NCBI GenBank assembly: GCA_019722365.1
Contig: JADFUC010001683.1
Location: 2,170,001-2,234,000, forward strand
Reading direction: 5' to 3'
Length of the DNA stretch: 64,000 bases
Origin: Lithospermum erythrorhizon
Lineage: Eukaryota > Streptophyta > Magnoliopsida > Boraginales > Boraginaceae
Below, one piece after another: positions 11,834 through 27,522 of the stretch. Every line of letters begins with the position of its first letter. Position 1 is the stretch's first letter. The notes under the pieces are model-generated. The model did no database searches, was not told the origin of the DNA, and was given only the letters and a program-made list of their open reading frames with translations. The position numbers and the translations under genes were made by a program.

Positions 11834-12501
11834 TTTTAGTAATTTTAAGTTTATACTTTCGTTTCAATTAAGAACAACTAGATCAATGTCGGTCAAATTT
11901 ATTAAGTATACAAGGTTTTCATGGAAGTAGACTCGATCGTTATTTTTGCTTTATCACTCTCATAATGTCTCTTACTCTTCAAATATGATCGATCTATCAA
12001 CACTATACACACTGTATCAAGAACGCTTTAGAAATAATAATTTCGCCTTAATAAACTTCCTAACCACTACACCTCCAAATGTATGACAAAATAAATATTT
12101 CACATCCAAACCCAACACTATTCTTTTTTCGAGCCAACAATAAATAAGTATCCCATTATTTTCGATGATCAAATAATCATATTTTGTCCTCATAAAAATT
12201 TTAACACTATATTTTTTTAGTAAGTTGTTTAACTACGTTTCATATACTTTAACCATCTCGATATCATGTATGAAGTGATTACATATTTTCAATCACATAA
12301 TGTAGATAGATGAAACAATGTAAATTACATAGCAATCGAGAAGATGACGAGGATGAGGAGGGGGTTAAAGTACAAATAAAAAATAACCTAATTAAATAAT
12401 CAATCTCGTTGGGAAAAAAATTAGGGTTTTAAGATTCCTAGAAAAATACGTACGTATTTTGCATAAACCCTACTCCCCCCCCCCCCCCCCAAGCTTGACA
12501 A
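11834..12501. other. Bidirectional upstream region of TELO2 and RRP40, with C16 tract
   Basis: The two genes are divergent and share about 670 bp, AT-rich. An uninterrupted run of 16 C occupies 12475-12490, 11 bases before the RRP40 start codon and so probably within its 5' UTR. No TATA box could be assigned with confidence. Confidence 0.5.
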
Positions 12502-15268
12502 ATGGAAACAAGGCCTCCCAATTCTCTTTCAACCTTCATCGACCAAACAGTAGTATGTGTATCCATTATTGCATTATCCATCAAATATGTTACAGTTTTT
12601 TTTTTAAATTGGTTTTAATTTTATGAAATTTGTTACAGGTTCCAGGTGATGTTGTATTGGACCTCTCAAAATTGACCAATCAAACTATCAAGCTTGGAAC
12701 TGGTCTTCGTCAGGTACTTAATCATCTTACTTTTAATTGTTTTTCAATTTTAAGATCGTATTTTTATTATGTTTAATTCACTTTTTTATTGAATTAGGTG
12801 TTTTAAGTTTGTTATACTTTTAATTTACAATCTATGTCACATTGGTTATTTAATTTATCTTTTTTATATATAGTTTTTAACACCAATTATCAAAAAATAT
12901 AAAAAAAATAGCACCTTTTTCGGCAGAGATTATTCTCTACCTCCTTTCGGTGCCTCGTGTTATGCCTCTTGCTTTGAAATTTGTACATTGTGCATTGGGT
13001 GGTTAGATCATAACTACATATGTTCTCCTTAATACATTGGCCTACAATATTCTAAAATGGGAGGCATATAAGGAGGTAGATGATCATTTCCATTTTTTGG
13101 GGACAAACGATCATCTTCCACTTTTGGTGCCTTCTTATATAGTTATATACCTATGGTTTTAAAATATTGTACACCATGTATTGAGGACATCATGGGTGTT
13201 TACAATGTAATGACCCAATTCATGATGAACAAATTTCAAAAACAGAGAATTTCGGAAGGAGCTAGACGATTCTCACCTCAGAATTATCTCTACCAAAAAA
13301 TGAACTTGTATATCCCCGTAATAGTCATAAGTCTAGATATATATTCATACAGTGCGATAGATGTTGATTACTTGACTTTTGGGTATGGTGCTTTGTATGC
13401 TCTTTAGTAGTAGGCTAGTAGCCTAACATGATACCTTCTTGATTACTCTGTCAAAGAATAGAAATACAATACTCCCTCTATTTCAAGTGAACTGAAAAGT
13501 TATTTTCCAACAAATAATCTAATTGCCTTCGAAACAATAATTCATTCAAATAACAATTTTTTTAGTAAAAGATTCATATTGCTAGATACTCTATGCCAAA
13601 TAATTATACGAAATAATTTGAAACATTGAAAAAACTTAATTTGAATAAGATCAATTTGAAATATGTATTTCTCAAGTGATTAGTAAAACCTCGAAGTTAA
13701 ATTGAGATGAAGGTAGTATGTTCTTTGACTGCTTGCTTTATTACAGCATCATTAATTCTTTAATTAGTTATGTTATGTTTTGTGTACAGGACTGTGATTC
13801 TATAACTGTCATGAAGGCCGGGAAATTAAGGTTCTCAAAACCAAACAAATACTGGGTTGAAAGCTCTCACAAAAGGGTGAGAACAGCGATTCAACAATTT
13901 TATTTGTGGTTAATGGTTTCTTCTAAACAATTTTCTACAGATTTTTCTGTGTATTCCTTTCCTTCAACATTGGCAGAGAGTTTGACATTCAACAACATTT
14001 ATATATTTTTTTGTGGTTAATGTTTTCCTCTAAACTTTTTCTAGTGATTAATGGTGTTTACCATTTTTTAATGTAGAGCACTTGCATCATACGCAATGAT
14101 AAAATACAGTTTTCTCGCATCATAAAAGTGGTTGTCTGATTCTGGAATCTCTTGTCTGCAGTATGTTCCTTGTGCTGGGGATACCATTCTTGGTATTGTG
14201 ATTGATTCTAAAGCAGAAGTAAGCACTCTATTCCCTGAAGAATTGTTCTGCTAGTTCTGTACCTTGACTTGCAAGTTTATTTCGCTCGGGTTTTCAGGAG
14301 AATTCATCATTCACAATAATTGTGCTTTCTTTTTTGCTATAGAATTTCCTTGTTGACATAAAAGGACCAACACTGGCATTTCTGCCTGTTCTTGCTTTTG
14401 AAGGAGGAACTAGGAGAAACATACCCAAATTTGAGGTGAGTCCTAGCTTTGTTATATTACTGAGTAGCTGACTTGAGCTAGTCTACATGGATTATGTACT
14501 CATGACAGTCACTAGCTATTGTTGAGTAGCTGAGTTGCCTACATCCGTTCTGTCAGAGATTATCACTATCCTTTTGTTCTTTGCAGGTTGGTGCGTTGAT
14601 CTATGCCCGAGTTGTTAAGGCAAATACTGGGATGAACCCTGAGCTGTCTTGCATGGATGGTTGGTCCTTTGTAGCATACACATTACCTTTAGTCTATAGA
14701 TAAACTGGCCTTAGTTTTTCTTCCCTCGTCTCTTACTCTTGTCTTCTGCCTGGTAGCTAACGGTAAAGCAGCCGAGTTTGGTCCCCTTAAAGAAGGTTTT
14801 ATGTTTGAATCATCAACTGGCTTATCAAGAATGTAAGATTTTGTCGATTGAAAAGAATGGTGTTTAGTTCATGGCTTCACGGATACCCTCCAGTTTTTCC
14901 TTCATTTACTGAAGAAAAATAGGTGCTCTTTATATATTCTGACAAGTGCCCTCCATTGACATAGGCTTCTGAGCTCACCTACATGTCCTGTTCTTGATGC
15001 ACTTGGGAAGAAGCTCTCCTTTGAGATAGCAGTTGGTTTAAATGGCCGTGTTTGGGTATACATCTGAATTTTCTTTCCATTACATATCCTTGGAGTTGTA
15101 TTTTTAGACTGAAGCATTTACTCTATGTGCCTTATTTCTACTGCCCAGGTAAATGCTGCCTCCCCATCTTCAATTATCCTTGTTTCAAATGCCATAATGA
15201 ATTCAGAGTCGTTAAGTCCAGTTCAGCAGAAGATCATGGTGGATAAGCTACTTCAAAGAGTTCAATAA
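12502..15268 (+). CDS. RRP40: RNA exosome subunit RRP40 (EXOSC3 homologue)
   Basis: Nine exons, 12502-12552, 12639-12713, 13790-13876, 14162-14218, 14343-14435, 14587-14659, 14757-14832, 14965-15055, 15149-15268, give 240 residues without a break. RRP40 is one of three S1/KH cap subunits of the exosome and helps thread RNA into the barrel for 3'-5' decay and rRNA processing. The N-terminal part has VPGDVVLDL. The S1 region includes YVPCAGDTILGIV and FLVDIKGPTLAFLPVL. The KH region has the characteristic GLNGRVWVNAASP near the end. Length and motifs agree with plant RRP40. Intron 2 (1,076 bp) contains a MITE. Start chosen at the first ATG of the only frame that splices into exon 2. Confidence 0.95.
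13472..13716. mobile_element. Stowaway-like MITE in RRP40 intron 2
   Basis: About 245 bp bounded by TA dinucleotides (13470-13471 and 13717-13718). It begins CTCCCTCTATTTCAAGTGAACT and its reverse complement begins CTACCTTCATCTCAATTTAACT, about 16 of 22 identical. CTCCCTC-type ends and a TA duplication are the Stowaway/Tc1-mariner signature. No coding capacity. Confidence 0.65.
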
Positions 15269-15859
15269 TAAGCAGACCACAATATTAAGCACTTGCATGG
15301 TGCAAAAGACGCTTCCCTTAATTTGTGCTCCGACAAAGTTCTCCAGACGGCAATGGTGGTTGTGGAAGGTGGTGACTGGTTGGAAGAAAGAAGATAGATT
15401 TTCACATTCCGACCTTTAAATGTAGGTCATGAGCTTTATTTGAAAGATTTTCGAAGAGGATAACGAAAGACTTCTGCAACTAAGCCAATATTATGAAATA
15501 TGAAAATTGTGTTCCTGCGTCGAAGGCATAAACATTCTCCTTGTCATCTTTTGAGATACAACATACATTCCATTGTCTTTGACCATATATGACAACTGAG
15601 GTCCTTTTTGCTAATCAAGTTACACCAACTATTCTGAATCTTTTGTCACAAAAGAATGCAAAATTTAATTCAAAATGTAAAGTAAACAAGAGAAGCTGAA
15701 ATGTAATTTCAAAATATAAAATGCATCTTATCTATAAAAATTTGAAGCTTGTCAATCTTTTTAGAGATGAATGAAGGCAGTATATCTTTTCACAAGCTAC
15801 AGAGATTGCAAAAAACAAACCATTTCAATGTTATGACTTTTCTTTTGCAGATTGCTAAC
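15269..15859. other. Intergenic, 3' sides of RRP40 and the GH17-X8 gene
   Basis: Convergent gene ends. No coding segment or repeat seen beyond probable 3' UTR sequence. Confidence 0.5.
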
Positions 15860-17680
<1,821 letters not shown>

Positions 17681-17839
17681 GGTTGAAGATATTAAATTTG
17701 AGATAAAATTGAAAAAAAAAAGTTGCAGTTTCTTCACTTTGTTTGTTGCAAGTGTAGATAGATGTCCATGTTTTTGTGTTGTAAGAATTTCATAGTTAAA
17801 CATATATATATAAGTTAAAGAATTAATGCAATAGCGCAA

Positions 17840-20560
17840 ATTTAGAAAAAATGGGTGTCAATAAAGGTCAGTATAGTTTCTTTGTTTTGTCCAGTGGAGT
17901 CCGACTAATATTATGTTATGCCATTGTTTTGATTCATTTTTTAAAAGAAGATTGGAAACATGAGGTTACTAGGCTGACCAATGATATTACAGAAATGCAA
18001 CACGTATATATTCTGATTATAAACTTTTTCAAGCTTCCTTAATTAATAACAATAATTAATATTAAACTCAATTAAAATACTAAATTAAACTAATCAAGAA
18101 CTCCTGAATTAAATAACTAAAACAAAAGTAATAAATAATAATTAATAATGTGAATGCTAGTCAAGATAATATAATTTCGTTAGATCAGTCGTATTTAATT
18201 AACTGGGCTGGATTATCTATCAATTCATAACAAAGAGGATCAGAAAATATTAATATTCTCTCCCGGTAAATATTAACTCTGCCTCGCCAAAAAAAAAATT
18301 CAATTTAAAATATTTAACCTGACAAAGAATAATCACCATAACTGCATTACGACACGACTCATATTACAGAAACGAAACATGCCCTTAATTACTCTTTCTT
18401 CCTAAGCGACATCTCTATCCCTAATGATTAACCACTCTATGCGAACAATCAATATCGACTTAAATATCAAATTGTAATTAAAACACAATAATTGTAATTA
18501 TAAATAAACGAAAACAAATCCCACAGAAAGTAAATATTTCGAATCCATTACATTATAATTCTGACTAATAACACTTTAGTTCAGAATTAGAAGCGAAAAT
18601 AAATAATAAACGTTAGTGAAAATCTAAGGATTAATTGTTCTAGCTTCAGGTGTTGGAAGTCCTCCTTTATTACCCAACTCCTCAGGTCCACTTTTTATAA
18701 TTCTCCAATTAAGTGGGGCCCATCCAACTACAACTTGGGCCAAATAGATTGCCGTCTGAAACTCTATTCGTGGGCTATTGAAGGTCCATATCATCAATTA
18801 AGTCTCTCATTCCTTCTCTTAATTCAATAATTGCCTACAATCAAAATGAGGTGAAATAAGTGCAAATTATATTCAATTAAAATCAAATAGCATCATAACA
18901 TAATAAATTAGCTCCATAAAAGGCTATATTTTATACACTTTTCAATGATGTTAACTTTTTGTGTGACCTATTATAATAAATTATACTAAAATAATAAATA
19001 ACAAATGCCTAAAAAAATTCTTCATCCTATTACATTTTCAAATACATATAACTCAGTTTAAATAAAATGCTATAGTTAAGTTAACTTCTTCAATACGAAG
19101 AATCAAATTAAGATAGATCAGAAAATGATAGACAATATCTTTGTAAATGATACACAAACAATAGCTTCAATACATAAATTTGCAAAATAATTTGGTGCTA
19201 TAGTATCTTCAATGTTAGTAAACTATGCAATGAAAAATATTTATCGATTTATAAAATATTCACAATTTGTCAATATCTAACGAGATTATTACATTGAATT
19301 TTGACACTGAATGGCAAAATACATGTTTAACTATAGTTGGCGTTTCTATTATTGGTAACCTCTATACTCGATTACCTCCACTAATAATGACATATAATCA
19401 ACTAGACAACCTTATTCTTATAATGACGACAAAGCATCTGCACGTGAAGGTTATTACTTTCTTTTTGGTTACTTGTCTTTCACAAATACTCTCTATAAGC
19501 CTTCAATCATAAACTTCCAAAACACATTTCAATTACAACTCTCACTCGTCCTAGAGTATCAATATCAATTTTAGAGGTAATTGCTTTCATGAATGATTCT
19601 AAATAATTAATTAGATCGCAAGAGTGAATTGCCGAAATTGCCCAGTAATTGCGACGCTGCGCCGGCTTCCTCTGCTATATCGACGCCAAATTGCCTTTAA
19701 GGCAGGTTACCAAGTACAGAAATTGGCCCCTTAAATTAACACCTCCGCAACGTTGACGGAGAGAGAAAATTTAGGTAAATTTTTTTGTCGAAATTGCTAA
19801 TTTAGATAATATTTATGAAAAATACATAAATTCAACAAAATTTAACAAAATTGAAAAATACATAAATTCAACAAAATTTAACAAAATCAAGGTCAATGTT
19901 CACCATTTTTTGATTAAGTTCATTTTTTGTCTAATTTATGTAATTTCTCCAAAATATTCATTAAATTATATTTTTTACCCAAAAATATATCTAAATTCTC
20001 TTTTCTCTCGTTAACATTTAACTAAGAATTAATTTGGGGGACCATTCACAAGACACGATACACACTTACAGTAGATCATTTACTCATCCATACCACTTAC
20101 TTTAGCACTAAATCAGAATCGACTCCTGTAATTAATTTTAATTCATTTCGACACTCACTTTACTTGATCTAATTAATTATTTAGATTCATCATTCATTTA
20201 AAGCTACGTAGTATTAAAGGAAAATTTAATAAATTTTACTTAATAAAACAATTTTTATGAATTTATTAATTTAGAATTAACCACAACCGATCGCAGTGAC
20301 GACACGTAAGTTGATTAGTATTTACCCAACCTTCGAATTAAATTCAAGTTAGCGTGAAATGAGCATGGCTTTCGTGGATTCAAGCACCTTGATATTAATT
20401 TTATGTTAAAATTAGGGGGTTTAAACATTAATTAAATCTAGAAGAGACTTCAATTTACGGATTTTAATGATAAATTGGAGGAGAAAACTGAAATAAAATC
20501 TAGATTTTCTCGACAAACGACTAAACGACGCACCGATAAAAAAATGAAAGGGATAAAAAT
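17840..20560. other. Gene-free AT-rich intergenic DNA
   Basis: No gene found. There is a 36-bp tandem duplication at 19817-19887. A GC-richer patch at about 18640-18800 with a polypyrimidine character and another at about 19640-19760 look like old transposon pieces but have no diagnostic ends. Confidence 0.45.
19817..19887. repeat. 36-bp tandem duplication
   Basis: GAAAAATACATAAATTCAAC plus AAAATTTAACAAAAT is present twice in tandem, almost perfectly. Confidence 0.85.
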
Positions 20561-22150
20561 AGGGTAATGCTTACCCGTGGAAATCAAGCAAATGAAATTT
20601 CCAAAGGCGGCGCACATCTCCAAAAATAATATTTTAATATATTATTCAAATATCCCAGTTCAGATCACGCCAAAATTAACGCCCAAGACATCCTCTAAAA
20701 ATGATCGAATTAATCGAATCAAAGCCGAAGCCTATAAATACCCTATATTTTCAAAATAACTGCGAGCAAAGTCAGAGGAGTGTTAAGGCAAAAAAGATGG
20801 AAAAGCTGGGCGTAAGTTCTCCGGGTTAAAGATCGCTATAACACCAAGACACTCAAGCTTCAAGATTCAAAGGGCAAACAACCCCATAACTCAAGATTCA
20901 AAGCCGAAAGACAACCTGTAGCTTCAACATACAAAGGAAACAACCCACCAACTCGAAAATTCAAAGAGAAGCGAGTCAGACACTAAGCATCAAATAGGCG
21001 CCTAACACACCCAAGGAAGACGGACAATCCCGAATCTCTAATGCAAAGACCTGACAATCCCGAATCTCCAACAAAGAAGCTGAGCCGTCTCTCTCTCCCC
21101 AATGCTCGTAGACACGCTGCCAAGTGCCTCAGATTATCAAATTAAGTCAGTGATAGGACGTTTGTCGTTCCCCTACCTCACACATCAAATAGCTCATACA
21201 CCCTATGGCGCGACAATCCCCAAACTCCCCGGCTTTAAAAATGACAATCCCGAATCTCCAATGTTGTCAATGGCCCATCCCCAACGAGTTTTACGAACAC
21301 ATCAAATAGGTCCCTCAGTGATTACATCAAATCTCAGAGACGACTGCCCGTCAGTTCTCTACTCCTACACCAAATAAAGTTCTCGGAACATGTATAAGAA
21401 AGGACCATCCTATTGCTCACGGTAGTTTTACGCCCCACTAATCCCTAAGTCAAATCAAAGTAGACTACGCCGCTAAAGTCCCTGCTCTACATCAAGTTCA
21501 ATAACACGTCAAGCCAAAGCCCCTCGAATCCGGCCCAAATGAAACTGGCATAAAGCTCGCTTAAAGCATCCCGACGAGACACATATCCAAGCCTACCGTG
21601 ACATCAAAGTCCCACCACATTGTTTATGGTCATGATCCAACCAAATTTCTGCACCTATTCAAGTTAAAGAAAGTTGGCCCAAAATTTCACCAAATTAGCC
21701 TACTCGTCTATCCAAGCCGGACGGTCCAGTTCCATCATCCAAATTTCATTACGTCAAGCGATCAAAGTTCAAGACAAAGACGTGACATACAACCATATTT
21801 TAATCAAGGTCAAGCCAAAGATCCCGGTTCGACTATATCCAAACAAAGATCAAATTCTCAACCTAGGCCCGCCCAGTACTAATATATCCAACTCAGACTG
21901 CCTACCTAACCTCGAGTCCATATCGTCAAGTCATAATCAGATGCCAACACACGTAGAGATTACTAGATCGATAATGAGCCCCCAATCCGTTTGATAAATA
22001 TTCTTTGTACCTAGAAGGATTTCTTCAAAAGAATTATTATTCGGAGCGTATATAAATAATAAATCTTGTTCGAGATATGTTTACTACAGGAATTTATTTT
22101 CCGACATGATACAACTGATACTTTTCTCAACGACAGAATATCATGAAAAA
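20561..22150. mobile_element. Probable decayed retroelement segment
   Basis: Composition shifts to about 45% GC from 20760 to 21990, against roughly 30% around it. A TATA-like CCTATAAATACCC stands at about 20730 and another TATATAAATAATAAA near 22048, as in LTR promoters. The phrase GACAATCCCGAATCTC occurs at 21023, 21053 and 21243, and CAAGATTCAAAG recurs near 20870-20900. Short open frames here (up to about 106 codons) have no recognisable domain. Called a retroelement by composition and the promoter-like motifs only. Confidence 0.35.
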
Positions 22151-24521
22151 ATTATGAACGATTATACATATATGTAATCTATAAAATACGGAGTAACTAA
22201 CTATTTTAATTATTTACAATAGTGTTGCAAGTTGCAACAAGTCAATCGGGGTAGAATACTACATACATTATACAATTGGTATTCTAATTGTATATATTGC
22301 TAAAGAAAATCTAAATCACCACAGTCTACGTACTTCAAATCTTTTAGTTCCAAGTAATTTGACTTGCATAATGTGCTTTAGGTTTATTTCTGTGCTATGC
22401 AAATAAATCTCTTGCATCGCGCTTTTATATGGTCAAATAGAAGTAAATATTTATTTATTAAGATAAATTAAATATGTAATGCATGCAAAATTTGTAGAAG
22501 CTGCCGGTGATCTTACCCCAAGCAAGTTTGAGGGATCCAACCCTTTTAGCAGACTATGAGGTATATATAAATTCAGTTGGGAGATGAATTATGAAGATTA
22601 TTATTGTAGCTGATGATGATATAAAACAACTTACATAATTGGTTTTTTTCCTACAATGGTGGAACCCATAATAAATAGCCATTTTGTTAAGGTGTATTAT
22701 TTAGCCCTCTTCTACATCACTTCCTATCTGAAGGTTACCTCTTCAGTCTCATACTTGCATAATAATACTGATGACAATGATATTCTCAAATGGATATTGC
22801 AGGTTTGGAATGAAGAGAGTCACATCTTTTGGTTTTACTATTTTTTGTATTTGGTCATTGTGTTATTAAATTATCAATTATAGGCCTACGCTACAGCAAT
22901 GGTAGTTAGACTAGGTATTATCTAAGCTTAAAGCTCTGACAGCACTTTCTTAAACAGCACTACTAAGCGCTATTAAAGTGTTTTATAGTTTCAATTGTTA
23001 CTTACATAACATATAACAAGCGTTATCTAAGGGATATGAATATGGTGTGTGTTATTGTATCTTACACAATCCATTTTGTTTTGGTTATAGGCTCTTTCAA
23101 CCTATTGAATATCGCTTTTTAAGCACTAAACAAGTGTAATTCTTGTATGATACTTGTCTAATCTAATTAGAATTATATCATTTAGATGAAAATAATGAAA
23201 TCTCGTTTAATCAACCAATAACAAATTATTTTATCTATACAATTATCTCACATCATTTATAATTAATTCTAAATACTTACGATTTCAAGAGAATATGCAT
23301 GAGGCAAAAAAATAGAATGGGAACAAACAAGAAATTGGTAGCATCTAATAAGGAAGGGGACCTTGCTTGTAGGGTTGCACCTCCGACATCATAAAGAGGA
23401 GAGGTGGTGTTGTGGCCCATTGTTTGTCCACCCCGCTCGTGTTTACTCAAAAGCTATAGCTGTGTTTCATCTTTTCTTCTCTACTTCCAGTTGTTCTTCA
23501 TTCCATGTCCCAAAACTATTGTCCTATTTGGTGACACATTTGTCAATTAAATCCACTCCATCCATTCATTAATCATCATCAATCACTCACTTATATGAGA
23601 ATAAAAAATATCAACAGACAACATCATTGCAAGTGTATGAATTATTTGATTGGAAACTTTTGATCATTGGTTTAGAGATTTTGTCAATTGATTGCTCCAT
23701 AATTTTATCAATCACTCATTCAAACTTGCTATATTCACTATAACATGGTATATGGTCAATTGTTAAGTTTTTTCTTTTAAAGAAATTATAATTCATCTAC
23801 AATAACTGTCTTAAAAACAGGGCTTCTATATATTGATGTATGTAACATTATATTAAGACAGATCCCATATAGGAGATGTCAAAAAATATTAAGACGGACC
23901 CCATTCCAGGCTATAGATGGTACTGAGTTTAGCGGACACGTCCCTATAACTACTTTCACATTTTTCGCCCTCGCTCGTCTCATTATATTCATTTGTTAAT
24001 AATCTTATGCATGCAGTTACACATGACGTTAACCATACATAAATTTATCAGGATATCATATAAATAAGTTATGTTGTTTTACGATAAAAATCGCTTATAA
24101 AATATATTTGTACCGATTCAAGTTCACATCATATAAAGTACTTGTTTTCCCCCCAAGTGTTCTTGTTCAATTTTGTTTTTGATGTATACATAAAATTACA
24201 AGAAATAAAGAAGCACAAGTAAATTTATGGAGTATATACTACCTGAACGTGCATTTTAATTTGATTCCTCCAGAAACAAAAACCCAATAGCTGGATGGTA
24301 CAAGTTTTGTACGTACGTCGTCCGGACAGCAAGCTATAGTACTGTTCTGATGAAGACAGATAATAACTATATATATTGCAAATGTCCCAAATTTAATTAA
24401 TTAGGACTTTAACTCCATGTCCCGCAAACCGTGTCAATATAAAATCAAGATCACGTTTCATTATCTAGTGTGTTATTCCATCAATAATATCGTACATAAC
24501 AAAATAATTCACAAATGTATA

Positions 24522-24755
24522 CTCCCTCCGTTTTTAATTATTTGAATATATATCTAGAGGTTGAAAAACATGGATATAAAAGGATAATCTAACTTATTCT
24601 CAACCAATAAAAATGAAATAGGACAATACAAAAATAAAATAAAAAATGTCATAGAAATAATAAGAAGTTGCATTGAGAAATTAAAAAATCAAGTAAAAAA
24701 TACAAAAAACTCCTCCTAAATAATCAAATATATAAAGATGGACCGTAAATGAAAG
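24522..24755. mobile_element. Stowaway-like MITE
   Basis: Starts TA-CTCCCTCCG and ends AAAG-TA. Internal inverted segments ATTATTTGAATATATA near the left end and TATATATTTGATTATTTA near the right end (reverse strand) fit a foldback element. The outer right end is diverged. Confidence 0.45.
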
Positions 24756-26827
24756 TATGTAATTGTATAACCAATGGATGTCGAACTGTCGATCGGTGTG
24801 GTAAAAATGATTGACAATTGAATTCATGACCAATATCTTTCAGAGCGATATTTATTTATTTGGACTTCACTATATCAGATCAAAATTATTGTTCACAGGT
24901 TTATCCACCAAAAAATGTGTAACTCGGCATAGCAAAACTGTTCATCATTTATTTGGATATCCGAAAAGATTAATTAAATTGGATATCATTCATTTAGTAA
25001 ATTACATGTTTGAAATTAATTAATTACCATCTAGACGATGAAATGACATATCTAATAATCCATACTCCGTATAATCTATTACGTGTGGAATATAATTTTG
25101 TTATAAATTCATCATACTCCGTATATAGGTATTTTAAGAACAGAAATATTACATTATCTGGTGGTGGTGGACACAGCTGAACTTGGATGAATTCAAGAAT
25201 TGGGGGGACAACATCTGGAATCAAATATTATAAGATGCTTACAATTAATTTTTTATTAATAGTACTAATTAATCTATTTATAAAATACAGCTCATGTTGT
25301 CACCATATGCTAAAGGAAACAACCATTGAACTTCCTCTGGGGATCTGATAATTGATGAGATGCAAATTAATAAACACAAATTTGAGCTACAAGTAGTCTA
25401 GCACTAAGATTCATAAATCATATATATGCTTTAATAAATATATATACATGCATGCATGCACAACGTTACGCTATTGACAACTTGTTAATAAAAGTGGATT
25501 ATTACAGTATTATATAGAAAGTGTTTGAAAATTAAATGGCGAGAAAGATATGACTTGGAAAGTAGTACAATTTGAGTAAATAATTCTAGTCTAATTTTTC
25601 TATATTCATTTATAATTATCCCTCTAGTCTAAAATATTTGTTTTCATCAATTACTTGTCGTTATGATCTAAAATACTTAATTAATACTCTATCTGATTAA
25701 TAATATCTGTTTATTTTATTAGTTGTTATTCTAATAACCTGATATTATTATTTATTTTCGATTACTTATATATCATTCTTAATTCAATTTCAATCATTCG
25801 GAGTATTTTTACCTTAGTTTTCATGGTCTATCTTAATTAAATAGCTTTAGTTGAACACTTGAACCTAAAAATTATTATAAGTGATATTTTGACCGAATTA
25901 CTAAATTATAGATAGAGTTGGAAGTTCGAAACCTCTTGGGCAGTGAGTATTGTTTGTATTGGACATTTGGACCAATACACAATTGCTGTCAAACAAAGGA
26001 ACTTATTATAAGGTAAAATGCTATACATAAAAAGGGTCGATTGCAAGTTTAGCTTAGACCACAGGCAATGCAATGGGAGCAGAGATAATTGATGCAAATT
26101 TATCAGAAGAAGAAGACAAAGTATGAAGTCTAGCTATTGTTACTCCCAAACAAACTATGAAGTAGTCTATAATGTAAGTAATAATTTATTAATTATTGAT
26201 TATTTAGAGGGATAGGATAGGGAATTTAAAATGAAGTAGTGTCGTGACATTTACAAACGTCCAACTCTTTTTTCGTTCATCGAAGTTAAGATTATTGGAA
26301 CCTTATTTTATTGTAGAAGCAATAATATATGGATAGTGATTTTTGTACTTCGATATATAATTGATAACTATTAATAATCTGTACCATAGTTTCATGTATT
26401 ATCTTAAATTTTCATTTTACGTACCTCGATCTATTATTTAAATGTTAATGTAAACCATTTACATAATAAACAGAGTACTATAAACTAGTTAAAATATTTT
26501 TACTATGATTTTAAATTCCAGTTATATATGAATGATTTCCATTTTATGAGATATGTAGCTAAAGATCCCCTTTTGATGGGGTATCTTTCACTTTTATAAT
26601 ATCAACCCCCCTTGCTTGGGGGAATAGCAGAGATTCGAAGCAAATAGTCCACGTGCAGATGCGCATGCACACATTACTTGTTGAAACCAATCAAAATTGT
26701 TACCAACACTTAAAAAGTCTAAATTTCTCGATATGAATAATGTACATTTTTTGGACCTAAATTTCTGACTTCGAATCCTGAATGACCGCAACTCTAGGAA
26801 GACCAACGTGAGATGGAAATAAGTTAC

Positions 26828-27040
26828 TACCTCCATTTTAATTATCATTTTAACAATTTCTACATAGACTAAGGTAAAAAGAAATTAATAAATATATTAA
26901 AATTTAAAATTACAATCAATCAAATAATATAATCGGCTTCATTGCTTATTTCAAGATAAAAAGAATAAAAAGACATTAAAAATATAAAAATATTCTTTAT
27001 TATATTAAAATGACAACTATAAAAAAACAAAAAAATCTAT
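26828..27040. mobile_element. MITE-like element, right end degenerate
   Basis: Left end TA-CTACCTCCATTTTAATTATC resembles Stowaway ends. TTATCATTTTAAC near the left pairs with GTTGTCATTTTAAT read on the reverse strand near 27010. The right terminus is not recognisable. Confidence 0.35.
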
Positions 27041-27450
27041 AAAAACGCATAAATTATAAAAAAACTATAAAAATATTTTTAGTTAGTATGATCTAGTGAA
27101 TTGTGACTACTTGTTAAGAATTCACCGATTTTAACATAATATCATAATTCAGTCACAATTATAATTGATGTATAATTGAATGTTCAAGAAATAAAATTCG
27201 TTCCAAGGTGTCAAGGTTATTGTTTTTTTTGTATATTTTCTCTGTTTTATTTGAATAGGCTGAAAATTGCATAGTTAGCTTGATCTGTCAACCATCATAA
27301 ATGTTGTCCTACAGGAAATAAGCAATATCCATTAATAAAGCATAAACAAATGCAATTAATTAAAGATTATGATCCTCAAGATTGGGAGTAATATATGGAG
27401 AAATGATAGTAATGAGTTGACAATCAATTCTAGCATGAGACTTAAAAAAT

Positions 27451-27522
27451 AAGTTTATGTCTGCCAGAGTAAGAGAGAAATAAACTAAGTTTATGTCTGC
27501 CAGAGTAAGAGAGAAATAAACT
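27451..27522. repeat. 36-bp perfect tandem duplication
   Basis: AAGTTTATGTCTGCCAGAGT plus AAGAGAGAAATAAACT occurs twice back to back with no mismatch, so the duplication is recent. Confidence 0.9.

Noticed and set aside
21102..21994. Open frames of 91-106 codons in the GC-rich island
   Set aside because: They overlap in different frames, show no domain and no codon pattern; likely chance in a less stop-rich region.
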